In this document: positions 7,416-15,677 of the stretch, piece by piece
How positions within the stretch are numbered: the first letter of the stretch is position 1
Layout: each line of letters starts with the position of its first letter
Position numbers and translations under genes: made by a program
Notes under the pieces: generated by a model
Seen by the model: the letters and a program-made list of their open reading frames with translations, nothing else
Told to the model about the DNA's origin: nothing
Database searches by the model: none
Source: Burkholderiaceae bacterium
GTDB taxonomy: Bacteria > Pseudomonadota > Gammaproteobacteria > Burkholderiales > Burkholderiaceae_C
Length of the DNA stretch: 42,608 nt
NCBI GenBank assembly: GCA_013360485.1
Contig: JABWBN010000009.1
Span: forward strand, 1-42,608
Reading direction: 5' to 3'

Positions 7416-9313
7416 CGACCGCGCCGCGCTACCGCGCCGCCAGTGTCGGCGGTTGCCTTGAAGCCACGGTCGACCGTCGTGCCGATGGCTCGGTCGTCCT
7501 GCGCTCGACCGAGCCCTTGGGCTGGTTTCCGCAGCGGCTGACCGATAGCCTGGAACAGTGGGCGGCCGAAGCCCCGGACCGCACGCTGGTGGCGCGCCGC
7601 GGACCCGATGGGGCATGGATACGCATCGGCTATGCGCAGATGCTGCAACGGGTACAGGCCGTTGCGCACGGGTTGCTGCAGCATGACCTGTCGCCCGACC
7701 GGCCGCTGATGGTGCTGTCCGACAACGACATCGAGCACTTCACGCTGCTGCTGGCGGCGATGTGGGTCGGCGTGCCGTGCGTGCCGGTGTCGCCGGCCTA
7801 TTCGCTGGTGTCGCAGGACTACGGCAAGCTGCGGCACATCGTGCAGACGGCTACGCCCGGCTTGGTGTTTGCCCGTGACGCCGCCTACGCACGCGCCATC
7901 GATGCGACGGTGCCGTCATCGGTGCCGGTGGTGTTGGCCAACGATGCGGCGGTCGGACTCGTGCGCTCGCAGGGCGCTCTGACCGCCCACGTGGTGTCGA
8001 GCTTCGAGCACATGCTGCAAGCGCAGCCCAGCGCCGCCGTGGTCGCGGCGCACGGGGCCGTGGGACCCGACACGATCGCGAAGATCCTGTTCACCTCAGG
8101 CTCCACGCGCATGCCCAAGGGGGTGATCAACACGCAGCGCATGCTGTGCGCCAACCAGCAGATGCTGCGCCAGACCCTGCGCTTCCTGGGCGAGGAGCCG
8201 CCTGTGCTGGTCGACTGGCTGCCCTGGAACCACACGTTTGGCGGCAACCACAACATCGGGATCGCCCTCTACAACGGCGGCACGCTCTACATCGACGATG
8301 GCCGCCCAACGCCACAGGGTATCGCCCAGACGCTGGAAAACCTGCGGGAAATCGCGCCCACGATCTACTTCAACGTGCCCAAGGGCTTCGAGGAGATCGT
8401 GCATGCCATGGACACCGACGAAAAGCTGCGCGCGCGCCTGTTCAGCCGGGCCCGGGCGTTCATGTATGCCGGAGCCGGTTTGAGCCAAGCGGTGTGGGAT
8501 CGGCTCGATGCCCATGGCGAGGCCGCCGTCGGCGAGCGTGTGCGCGTGATCACCAGCCTGGGTATGACCGAGACAGCGCCCGCATGCACCTTCGCCGTGG
8601 GCACCGACCTGCGCTCGGGCCATGTGGGACTGCCGTTGCCAGGTGTCGAGGTGAAACTGGTGCCCGATACCAGCGGCAGCGGCAAGATCGAGATCCGGTT
8701 CCGCGGCCCCAACGTCATGCCGGGGTACTGGCGCGCTCCCGAACAGACAGCCGAAGCCTTCGACGAAGAGGGCTACTACCGCACCGGTGATGCGGTTCGC
8801 TTCGTCGACGAAGCCGAACCGCAACGCGGCCTCTTGTTCGATGGCCGCACCGCCGAGGACTTCAAGCTTTCCACGGGCACTTTCGTGAGCGTGGGTCCGC
8901 TGCGCGGACGTGTCGTGATGGCGGGCGCACCGTGCGTGCTCGATGTGGTCGTCACCGGCCTGAATCGCGACGAGGTCGGCGCGCTCGTCTTCCCGCGGCT
9001 GGATGCCTGCCGCGCCCTGGCCGGACTGGCGGCCGACGTGCCGGCACCCGACGTGCTCCACCATCCGAAGGTGCGCGGATTCTTCCAGGCGCTTGCCGAT
9101 CGGATGTGGCGCGAGGCCACCGGCAGCGCCAGCCGTGTTGCGCGCTGGCATGTGATGGCCGAGCCGCCTTCGATTGACCGCGGCGAGATCACCGACAAGG
9201 GGTCGATCAACCAGCGCGCCGTACTCGCTCACCGCGAGGCGCTGGTCGAGGCACTGTACGAGGGGCGCGAAGCCGATCCCTTCCTGATCCTGCCGTCCGG
9301 TTTCCGACCCTGA
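7412..9313 (+). CDS. Feruloyl-CoA-synthase-type acyl-CoA ligase
   Basis: The 633-residue member of the AMP-forming (ANL) family activates carboxylic acids to CoA thioesters. The motif ILFTSGSTRMPKG (about residues 226-238) is the phosphate-binding loop, YRTGDAVRF (near 455) is the adenylation-site region, and ITDKGSINQR (near 593) holds the C-terminal lysine. FDGRTAEDFKLSTGTFVSVG and the long SLVSQDYGKLRHI region are characteristic of feruloyl-CoA synthases rather than acetyl- or fatty acyl-CoA ligases. The loop has Arg where most relatives have Gly (GSTR for GSTG). It starts with GTG overlapping the crotonase stop. Hydroxycinnamates or other aryl-propenoates or -propionates are the likely substrates. 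Confidence 0.85.
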   Translation: MTTAPRYRAASVGGCLEATVDRRADGSVVLRSTEPLGWFPQRLTDSLEQWAAEAPDRTLVARRGPDGAWIRIGYAQMLQRVQAVAHGLLQHDLSPDRPLMVLSDNDIEHFTLLLAAMWVGVPCVPVSPAYSLVSQDYGKLRHIVQTATPGLVFARDAAYARAIDATVPSSVPVVLANDAAVGLVRSQGALTAHVVSSFEHMLQAQPSAAVVAAHGAVGPDTIAKILFTSGSTRMPKGVINTQRMLCANQQMLRQTLRFLGEEPPVLVDWLPWNHTFGGNHNIGIALYNGGTLYIDDGRPTPQGIAQTLENLREIAPTIYFNVPKGFEEIVHAMDTDEKLRARLFSRARAFMYAGAGLSQAVWDRLDAHGEAAVGERVRVITSLGMTETAPACTFAVGTDLRSGHVGLPLPGVEVKLVPDTSGSGKIEIRFRGPNVMPGYWRAPEQTAEAFDEEGYYRTGDAVRFVDEAEPQRGLLFDGRTAEDFKLSTGTFVSVGPLRGRVVMAGAPCVLDVVVTGLNRDEVGALVFPRLDACRALAGLAADVPAPDVLHHPKVRGFFQALADRMWREATGSASRVARWHVMAEPPSIDRGEITDKGSINQRAVLAHREALVEALYEGREADPFLILPSGFRP

Positions 9314-9359
9314 GCGACGGGCTCGGCCCCACTTGTGAACGATCGATAGGAAACCTGCA

Positions 9360-10124
9360 ATGCAGATCTCTGGACAGTCGGCACTCGTCACCGGGGGTGG
9401 CTCCGGACTGGGCGAGGCGCTGGTGCGCCTACTGGTGGACCAGGGTGCGAAGGTGGCCATCCTCGACATCAATGCCGACGGTGCGCGCAGGGTGGCGGCC
9501 GAAACAGGCGCATTGGCGTGCCCATGCGACATCATCGACGGTGCCTCTGTGGAGGCCGCACTCGATGCCGCCACGCAGGCCCATGGCGTGCCCCGGCTGG
9601 TGCTCAATGTGGCCGGCATTGGCACCGCGCGACGCATCATCGCCAAGGACGGCACGCCGGCGCCGCTGGCTGACTTCGAACGCGTGGTACGCGTGAACCT
9701 GATAGGCACTTACAACGTCACGCGACTGGCCGTGGCGCGCATCGCGCGGCTGGAGCCGCTGGACGACGGCGAGCGCGGTGTCGTGCTGTGCACGGCGTCG
9801 GTGGCGGCGTACGACGGGCAGGTGGGCCAGGAAGCCTATTCGGCGAGCAAAGGCGGCGTGGTCTCCATGACCCTGCCGATGGCGCGCGACCTGGCGCAGT
9901 GGGGCATTCGCGTCGCCACTGTCGCGCCCGGGCTGTTCGCCACGCCTTTGATGAACGAGTTGCCTGAAGCCGTGCAGCAATCGCTGGCAGCGTCGATCCC
10001 GTTTCCGAAGCGGTTGGGCCGGCCCGATGAGTTCGCCGAACTGGCCGCGCACATCATCACGAATCGGCACCTCAACGGCGAGGTGATCCGGCTCGACGGC
10101 GCCTTGCGCATGGCGCCACGCTGA
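9360..10124 (+). CDS. Short-chain dehydrogenase, 3-hydroxyacyl-CoA dehydrogenase type
   Basis: The 254-residue classical SDR has the nucleotide-binding motif TGGGSGLG (residues 12-19), the acidic residue of an NAD(H) site (AILDINAD), the NVAG-type motif (LNVAGIG), and the catalytic set Ser near 147 (TASVAAY), Tyr160 and Lys164 (YSASK). The closest family pattern is the HSD17B10-like 3-hydroxyacyl-CoA dehydrogenase, including the stretch [18 protein letters not shown]. With the upstream ligase and crotonase it would oxidise a 3-hydroxyacyl-CoA to 3-ketoacyl-CoA. No thiolase gene is in the window. AGGA lies about 10 nt before the ATG. Confidence 0.85.
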   Translation: MQISGQSALVTGGGSGLGEALVRLLVDQGAKVAILDINADGARRVAAETGALACPCDIIDGASVEAALDAATQAHGVPRLVLNVAGIGTARRIIAKDGTPAPLADFERVVRVNLIGTYNVTRLAVARIARLEPLDDGERGVVLCTASVAAYDGQVGQEAYSASKGGVVSMTLPMARDLAQWGIRVATVAPGLFATPLMNELPEAVQQSLAASIPFPKRLGRPDEFAELAAHIITNRHLNGEVIRLDGALRMAPR

Positions 10125-10138
10125 TCGAACCTTGGACA

Positions 10139-10165
10139 TCGCGCAGCCATGGTGGCGCTGCGCGA
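10139..10165 (+). other. Intercistronic hairpin before the substrate-binding protein gene
   Basis: Arms TCGCGCAGC (10139-10147) and GCTGCGCGA (10157-10165) are perfectly complementary with a 9-nt loop, in the 89-bp gap between the dehydrogenase gene and the first binding-protein gene. There is no T tract. Such hairpins can stabilise mRNA ends or partly terminate transcription, allowing different expression of the binding protein. Confidence 0.5.
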
Positions 10166-10213
10166 GCATGCCGGTTGCTAGCCACCCGAAACCCGAAAGT
10201 GGAGACACGTACG

Positions 10214-11350
10214 ATGAAGCTCATCCGGACCCTGGTGGCATCTGCCGCCGCCCTGTTCGTGACCCTGCCCGCGGTGGCCGACATCACGGTCGGCATCAGC
10301 CTGCCCTTGACGGGTCCGGCCTCGGGACTGGGCATCCCGATGCAGAACCAGTTCAAGCTCTGGCCTGCAACCGTGGCGGGCGAGAAGCTGAAGGTCATCA
10401 TCCTCGACGACGCGACCGACCCGACCAAGGGCGTGCAGAACGCGCGCCGCTTCGTCACCGACGAGAAGGTCGACCTCATCATCGGCTCGGCTGCCACGCC
10501 GGTGGCCATCCCGATGGCAGCGGTTGCTGCCGAGTCGGGCACCGTGCAGCTTGCCGCGTCGCCGGCAGCCTTGCCGCCTGGCAAGGATGCCTGGACCTTC
10601 CGCCTGCCGCAGTCGACCTCGGTCATGGCCTATCCCATCGTGACGCTGATGCGCAAGCAGGGTGTGAAGACGGTGGGCTTCCTCGGTTACTCCGATGCGT
10701 ATGGCGAGCAGTGGCTCAAGGACTTCACAGCGCTCGCCGAAAAGTCGGGCCTCAAGGTCGTCGCGGCCGAGCGCTTTGCCCGCACGGATACCAGCGTCAC
10801 GGCGCAGGCGCTCAAGCTCGTGGCTGCCAATCCCGATGCCATGCTGGTGGTGGCCTCCGGTTCCGGCGCGGCCATGCCTCAGAAGGGCTTGGTCGAGCGC
10901 GGTTACAAGGGCAAGGTCTACCAGACCCATGCAGCGGCCACGCGCGACCTGATGCGCATCGGCGGCAAGGATGTCGAAGGCACCTATGTCGTGTCCGGTC
11001 CTGCGGTTGTGGGTGAACTGCTGCCGGACAGCCACCCGTCCAAGCCGGTGGCCATCGACTTCGTCACCAAGTACGAGAAGGCCTATGGCGCCGGCTCACG
11101 CAACCAGTTCGCCGGTCACAGCTACGACGCCTTGCTGGTGCTGGAGAAGGTGGTTCCGGTGGCGCTGAAGCAGGCCAAGCCGGGCACGGCGGAGTTCCGC
11201 GCCGCGCTCAAGGACGCCATCGAGGGCATGGGCCGCACGGTCTTTGCGCACGGCATCATGAACTGGACCAAGGACGATCACTGGGGCTATACGACCAAGA
11301 CTGGCGTGATGTTGAAGGTCGTCAATGGCGACTGGGCTTACGAGGATTAA
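10214..11350 (+). CDS. ABC transporter substrate-binding protein, LivK/HAAT type (copy 1)
   Basis: The 378-residue periplasmic binding protein has a signal peptide (basic MKLIR, hydrophobic core, cleavage probably after AVA near residue 22). The mature part begins DITVGISLPLTGPASGLG, the usual start of type I LivK-like proteins. SGSGAAMPQKGLVERGYKGK and the DAYGEQW region are also typical. The ATG at 10214 was chosen because GGAG lies about 10 nt upstream and the signal peptide begins there. In aromatic catabolic clusters such proteins bind aromatic acids rather than branched-chain amino acids, which is the likely role here. It is clearly homologous along its length to the protein at 21959-23107. 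The permease genes follow after 112 bp. Confidence 0.9.
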   Translation: MKLIRTLVASAAALFVTLPAVADITVGISLPLTGPASGLGIPMQNQFKLWPATVAGEKLKVIILDDATDPTKGVQNARRFVTDEKVDLIIGSAATPVAIPMAAVAAESGTVQLAASPAALPPGKDAWTFRLPQSTSVMAYPIVTLMRKQGVKTVGFLGYSDAYGEQWLKDFTALAEKSGLKVVAAERFARTDTSVTAQALKLVAANPDAMLVVASGSGAAMPQKGLVERGYKGKVYQTHAAATRDLMRIGGKDVEGTYVVSGPAVVGELLPDSHPSKPVAIDFVTKYEKAYGAGSRNQFAGHSYDALLVLEKVVPVALKQAKPGTAEFRAALKDAIEGMGRTVFAHGIMNWTKDDHWGYTTKTGVMLKVVNGDWAYED

Positions 11351-11401
11351 CCCGCAGTCCCAATTCGGCCCGAGGCCTTCACAATGGCGCGCCCCGATTT
11401 A

Positions 11402-11427
11402 ATTCTTCGACCGAACGGTCGAAGAAT
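11402..11427. promoter_or_regulatory. Perfect palindromic operator upstream of livH
   Basis: Arms ATTCTTCGACCG (11402-11413) and CGGTCGAAGAAT (11416-11427) are perfectly inverted around AA. A further half-site CGGTCGGT follows at 11428-11435. The sequence is nearly the same as the operator before paaI (15622-15641): both read ATTCTTC, then G or A, ACCGA, A or C, CGGTCG. A TetR-type repressor, most likely the one at 21309-21962, should bind both. A weak overlapping promoter (TTCACA 11378-11383, TAATTC 11400-11405) may serve livH. Confidence 0.7.
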
Positions 11428-11462
11428 CGGTCGGTGGCGCCCCGCTAACCACAGCCTGAGCC

Positions 11463-12500
11463 ATGGACTTCTCGATCGCCAGCATCCTGGCGCTGGACGG
11501 CATCACGAATGGCGCGATCTACGCGCTGCTGGCACTGGCCACGGTGCTCGTGTTTGCCGTCACGCGCGTGATCTTCATTCCACAGGGCGAATTCGTTACT
11601 TTCGGCGCCCTCACGTTGGCCATGCTGCAAATGGGGCAGGTGCCGGGCACGGCATGGTTTCTGTTGGTGCTGGCCGGCGTGACGGCCGCAACCGATGCCT
11701 GGCATGGGCTGCGCCGAGGCCAGTCCCACGCGCGTACGGTGCGTCGTGTGCTGGGCACGCTGGCCTACCCGGTGGCAATCTGCGCGTTGGTGTTCTGGGC
11801 GGCGCCGCAGAAGTTCCCCATGTGGGTGCAAGCGCTGCTGACGTTGGCGCTGGTCACGCCCTTTGGGGGCCTGATCTACCGCCTGGCCTATGAGTCCCTG
11901 GCCGATGCCACGGTGCTGGTGTTGCTGATCGTCTCGGTGGGCGTGCACTTCGCGCTCACCGGCCTGGGCCTGTACTACTTCGGCGCCGAGGGCTTTCGCA
12001 ATCCCAGCTTCTGGAATGACCGTTTCAATCTCGGCCCGGTGACGCTGTCGGGCCAGGCGCTGATCATCTTTGTGGCCTCGCTGACCCTGATCGTGATGCT
12101 GTGGCTCTTCTTCGAACGCAGCCTGCATGGCAAGGCACTGCGCGCAACCGCCGTCAACCGGCTGGGCGCGCGATTGATGGGCATCTCCAGCCAGTCGGCC
12201 GGGAGGTTGACCTTCACCCTGGCCGCCTTCATTGGCGCGCTGTCCGGCCTGCTGATCGGGCCGACGACCACCGTGTTCTATGACTCCGGCTTCCTGATCG
12301 GCCTGAAGGGCTTCGTGGCCGCGGTGTTCGCGGGGCTGTCGAGCTATCCACTGGCGCTGGTGGGCGCCATGGCGGTGGGACTGCTCGAGGCGTTCGGCTC
12401 GTTCTGGGCCAGTTCATTCAAGGAGGTGATCGTTTTCGGCTCGATCATCCCGGTGCTGTTGTGGCGCTCGCTGCGCGATCCGCATGGCGAGGAGCACTGA
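11463..12500 (+). CDS. ABC transporter permease, LivH type
   Basis: The 345-residue integral membrane protein begins [20 protein letters not shown], a typical LivH start. It continues with about eight hydrophobic segments and the C-terminal stretch [22 protein letters not shown], which contains the coupling region seen in HAAT permeases. It is about 40 residues longer than standard LivH because of an extra loop and membrane segment near residues 65-110. The downstream gene encodes LivM fused to LivG. The ATG is preceded by only a weak ribosome-binding site, and a palindromic operator lies 36 bp upstream. It would form the membrane channel for the binding proteins at 10214 and perhaps 21959. 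Confidence 0.88.
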   Translation: MDFSIASILALDGITNGAIYALLALATVLVFAVTRVIFIPQGEFVTFGALTLAMLQMGQVPGTAWFLLVLAGVTAATDAWHGLRRGQSHARTVRRVLGTLAYPVAICALVFWAAPQKFPMWVQALLTLALVTPFGGLIYRLAYESLADATVLVLLIVSVGVHFALTGLGLYYFGAEGFRNPSFWNDRFNLGPVTLSGQALIIFVASLTLIVMLWLFFERSLHGKALRATAVNRLGARLMGISSQSAGRLTFTLAAFIGALSGLLIGPTTTVFYDSGFLIGLKGFVAAVFAGLSSYPLALVGAMAVGLLEAFGSFWASSFKEVIVFGSIIPVLLWRSLRDPHGEEH

Positions 12501-12501
12501 C

Positions 12502-14271
12502 ATGGCCATCCTGCACAAATTCGGTTTTCCGCTGTTTGCAGCGGTGATGCTGGCGCTGCCGCTGCTGCCGCTGCCGGACTTCTGGATCACGCAGCTCAAC
12601 TACATCGGCCTGTACGCACTGGTCTCGCTGGGGCTGGTGGTGCTCACGGGCGTGGCGGGCCTGACATCCTTCGGCCAGGCGGCATTCGTCGGCGTGGGCG
12701 CATACACGGCTGCGCTCATGTCGGTGAGCCTCGGCATCTCGCCCTGGTTCTCGCTCTTTGCAGGTATCGGCGCCAGCGTGTTGGTGGCTCTGGTGCTCGG
12801 CGCGATCACACTGCGCATGTCGGGCCATTACCTGCCGCTGGCCACCATCGCGTGGGGCCTGACGATCTACTACTCCATCTCCAACATGGAGTTCCTCGGC
12901 AAGTACGACGGCATCCTGGGCGTGCCCCCTATCACGCTGGGTGGAACCAGCTTGGGCAGCGGGCGAGGCATCTATGTGCTCATCTGGGTGTTCGCACTGG
13001 CCGCTGCACTGGGCGTGACCTGGCTGCTCGATTCGCGTCCAGGCCGGGCAATCCGATCGCTCAAGACCGGCACCACCATGGCCGAGTCCATGGGCATCTC
13101 GACCTTTCGCTACAAGGTGGTGGCATTCGTGCTGGCCGCCGTGCTGGCCGCGATTTCAGGGTGGTTGTTTGCCCACTTCCAGCGCACGGTCAACCCCTCG
13201 CCGTTCGGTCTGAACAAGGGCATCGAGTACCTGTTCATGGTGGTGCTGGGCGGCGTCGGCCATGTGTGGGGCGCGTTCCTCGGTGCCGGCGTGCTCAAGC
13301 TGATCGAGGACCAGTTGCAGGTGCTGCTGCCGCGCATCATCGGCACCAGCGGCAATTTCGAGATCATCGTCTTCGGTCTGGTGATGATCGCCGTGCTCAA
13401 GTACGCGCCCGACGGACTGTGGACTTTCCTCGGTCGCCTGGTGCCGCCGCGGCAGCGCGTGCGCGACTGGGAGGGTGCCCCCCGGCTGCCTGCTCGTGAA
13501 AAGCCTGCGCACGGCGAACTCCTGCTCGAAGTCGAAAAAGTGCGCAAGGAATTCGGTGGTTTGGTCGCGGTCAACGACGTGTCGTTCCAGATGCGCGCCG
13601 GCGAGATCGTCGGCTTGATCGGCCCCAATGGCGCCGGCAAATCCACCACCTTCAACCTCATCACCGGCGTGCTGGCACTCACCGGCGGAACTGTGCGCTT
13701 TCGCGGCCAGGAGGTCGGCCGGATGGTGTCGCGTGCCATTGCGCGGTTGGGCGTGTCGCGCACCTTTCAGCACGTGAAGATGATTCCGGAAATGACGGTG
13801 CTCGAGAATGTTGCGCTGGGCGCGTACACCCGCACCCGCACTGGTACGGTGCGTGCCATGCTGAGGCTGGACCGCGGCGAGGAGCGCCAGGCGCTGGCAG
13901 AGGCCGAGACGCAACTCGCACGCATCGGCATGACCGACAAGATGCATGAGCTCGCCGGCAACCTCGCCCTCGGTCCGCAGCGCCTGATGGAGATCGCTCG
14001 GGCGCTGTGCACGGACCCGACACTGTTGCTGCTCGACGAACCGGCTGCTGGCCTGCGGCACAAGGAGAAGCAGGCGTTGGCAGCGGTGCTGCGTCAGCTC
14101 AAGTCCGAGGGCATGAGCATCCTGCTGGTCGAGCACGACATGGATTTCGTGATGGGCCTGACCGACCGCATCGTCGTGATGGAATTCGGTACCCGCCTGA
14201 TGGAGGGCACGCCTGCCGAGGTGCAGGCCAGCCCGGCCGTGCGCGCGGCCTACCTGGGAACGGAGCACTGA
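12502..14271 (+). CDS. LivM permease fused to LivG ATPase
   Basis: The 589-residue protein joins two importer subunits. Residues 1 to about 315 form a LivM-type permease with many hydrophobic segments and LTGVAGLTSFGQAAFVGVGA. After a short linker, residues about 340-580 form a LivG-type ATPase with Walker A GPNGAGKST (near 374-382), the Q-loop region SRTFQHVKM, a modified signature LALGPQR, Walker B LLLLDEPAAGL and the switch His in LLVEHDMDF. LivM and LivG are usually separate; fusion fixes the 1:1 ratio. GAGGAG lies 8 nt before the ATG, chosen over 12484. The gene starts 1 bp after livH and ends 1 bp before livF. Confidence 0.93.
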   Translation: MAILHKFGFPLFAAVMLALPLLPLPDFWITQLNYIGLYALVSLGLVVLTGVAGLTSFGQAAFVGVGAYTAALMSVSLGISPWFSLFAGIGASVLVALVLGAITLRMSGHYLPLATIAWGLTIYYSISNMEFLGKYDGILGVPPITLGGTSLGSGRGIYVLIWVFALAAALGVTWLLDSRPGRAIRSLKTGTTMAESMGISTFRYKVVAFVLAAVLAAISGWLFAHFQRTVNPSPFGLNKGIEYLFMVVLGGVGHVWGAFLGAGVLKLIEDQLQVLLPRIIGTSGNFEIIVFGLVMIAVLKYAPDGLWTFLGRLVPPRQRVRDWEGAPRLPAREKPAHGELLLEVEKVRKEFGGLVAVNDVSFQMRAGEIVGLIGPNGAGKSTTFNLITGVLALTGGTVRFRGQEVGRMVSRAIARLGVSRTFQHVKMIPEMTVLENVALGAYTRTRTGTVRAMLRLDRGEERQALAEAETQLARIGMTDKMHELAGNLALGPQRLMEIARALCTDPTLLLLDEPAAGLRHKEKQALAAVLRQLKSEGMSILLVEHDMDFVMGLTDRIVVMEFGTRLMEGTPAEVQASPAVRAAYLGTEH

Positions 14272-14272
14272 C

Positions 14273-15019
14273 GTGGCCGAAGCTCTGTTGCAAGTGAGTG
14301 CGTTGCACGCCGGCTACGGCCGCGCCGAAGTGCTGACCGGCCTGGATCTGCGGCTGGAGCGCGGCCAGGTGGTCACCGTGATCGGTCCCAACGGTGCCGG
14401 CAAGTCCACCACGCTGAATGCACTGATGGCGGTGCTGCCCTCGCGGGGCCAGGTCGTCTTCGACGGCATCGACCTGGCCGATGTTGACCTCGAGGAACGT
14501 GTCATGCTGGGCATGGCGCTGGTGCCCGAAAAGCGCGAGTTGTTCGGCACCATGCCGGTGGAGGACAACCTCGTGCTGGGCGGCTATCGGTCGATGAAGC
14601 TGCGCAAGCCCAACTGGCGAGGGGAACTCGATCGGGTATACGAGCTCTTTCCTCGGCTCAAGGAGCGCCGCAACCAGCTGGCCGGAACACTCTCTGGTGG
14701 CGAGCGGCAGATGCTGGCCGTCGGGCGCGCGCTGATGTCGTCGCCCAAGCTCTTGATGCTCGACGAACCCAGCCTCGGCCTGGCGCCGCTGATCGTGCGA
14801 GAGATCTTCCGCATCATCTCGCGCCTGAGCGAGCAGGGTGTGAGCATCTTGCTGATCGAACAGAACGCGCGAGCGGCGCTCGAGGTGGCTGACCATGGCT
14901 ACGTGCTCGAGACCGGCGCGATTGCGCTGCAGGGGCCCGCGGCCGAGCTGGCAGGCGACCCGCGGGTGATCGAAACCTACCTGGGCGCGGCGCGCAAGAC
15001 CGCAGCCGGGACCGACTGA
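14273..15019 (+). CDS. ABC transporter ATP-binding protein, LivF type
   Basis: The 248-residue ATPase has Walker A GPNGAGKST (about residues 38-46), signature LSGGERQ (near 140), Walker B LLMLDEPSLGLAP (near 160) and LLIEQNARAAL after it, which marks the LivF rather than LivG branch. It would pair with the LivG half of the preceding fusion to energise import. The start is GTG, 1 bp after the fusion gene's stop. A MarR-type regulator gene follows after 6 bp, so it is probably co-transcribed. Confidence 0.93.
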   Translation: MAEALLQVSALHAGYGRAEVLTGLDLRLERGQVVTVIGPNGAGKSTTLNALMAVLPSRGQVVFDGIDLADVDLEERVMLGMALVPEKRELFGTMPVEDNLVLGGYRSMKLRKPNWRGELDRVYELFPRLKERRNQLAGTLSGGERQMLAVGRALMSSPKLLMLDEPSLGLAPLIVREIFRIISRLSEQGVSILLIEQNARAALEVADHGYVLETGAIALQGPAAELAGDPRVIETYLGAARKTAAGTD

Positions 15020-15025
15020 CACATC

Positions 15026-15496
15026 ATGGGGCTGCGCGGCCGCATGCCGGAGGCGGCGCCAGTCGATGACGTGGCGCTTGGCGCGCTCGATTGCGTGCTG
15101 GGCTACCACGTCGCGCGGGCCGCGGTGGTGACGGTCGGACTGTTCGAGCGCCACGTCGGCGAGCGCTTCGGCCTGCGCAAGGTGGAGTTCTCCATCCTGA
15201 TGCTGCTCGCTGCCAACGCCGCGTTGTCGCCCAAGCGCCTGGGCCAGGTGCTGCTGCTGTCCCCGCCCAACCTCACGCTGCTACTTGACCGCCTACAGGA
15301 GCGCTCGCTGTTGCGGCGCGAGCGCAACCCGCTCGACGGCCGCTCGCAGAACGTGGTGCTCACCGATGCCGGGCGTGCCCTGGCGTCTGACGCGGCGGAG
15401 GCCGCGCGGACGATGGAGACGGAGCTGTCGGCGCGGCTGTCCAGCGCCGAGCATGCCATGCTGATCGAGTTGCTGCGCAAGGCGACGGGTCGCTGA
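15026..15496 (+). CDS. MarR family transcriptional regulator
   Basis: The 156-residue protein has the MarR winged-helix pattern: KVEFSILMLLAANAALSPKR, then LGQVLLLSPPNLTLLLDRLQ as recognition helix, then LLRRERNPLDGRSQNVVLTDAGR as wing. It lies 6 bp after livF at the end of the ligase-importer operon. MarR proteins such as CouR of Rhodopseudomonas control hydroxycinnamate genes and respond to the aryl-CoA thioester, so a similar role for the upstream ligase operon is plausible. This is inference from context; no binding site could be assigned to it. Confidence 0.85.
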   Translation: MGLRGRMPEAAPVDDVALGALDCVLGYHVARAAVVTVGLFERHVGERFGLRKVEFSILMLLAANAALSPKRLGQVLLLSPPNLTLLLDRLQERSLLRRERNPLDGRSQNVVLTDAGRALASDAAEAARTMETELSARLSSAEHAMLIELLRKATGR

Positions 15497-15585
15497 ATCC
15501 TATCGGCGGACGGCTCCCCCGTTTGAGGAGGCTCTGGGCGGGCCTCGTAAATAGTCGATGAGGGAAATTCCCAGCGCGAACCCGC

Positions 15586-15615
15586 TTGCCGGGCAAGCGC
15601 GTGGGGCCGTACGAT
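15586..15615 (+). promoter_or_regulatory. Predicted sigma70 promoter of the paa operon
   Basis: TTGCCG (15586-15591) and TACGAT (15610-15615) are separated by 18 bp, just upstream of the palindromic operator, so a bound repressor would cover the predicted start site. The -35 box also lies in a small palindrome (CGCTTGC at 15583-15589 and GCAAGCG at 15593-15599). Pattern match only. Confidence 0.4.
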
Positions 15616-15621
15616 CGCCTT

Positions 15622-15644
15622 ATTCTTCAACCGACCGGTCGGTC
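15622..15644. promoter_or_regulatory. Palindromic TetR-type operator before paaI
   Basis: ACCGACCGGTCGGT (15630-15643) is a perfect 14-bp palindrome, preceded by ATTCTTCA, 34 bp upstream of the paaI start. It matches the operator before livH at nearly every position over about 20 bp. PaaR-type TetR repressors are known to control paa operons in betaproteobacteria, and a TetR gene closes this operon. Confidence 0.75.
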
Positions 15645-15677
15645 AATTGCAGATCGGTCCGAGCAACACATCCCGAC

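Noticed and set aside
8096-9709. Minus-strand open frame of 537 codons opposite the ligase and dehydrogenase genes
   Set aside because: It spans two well-supported genes and their gap and has no family features.
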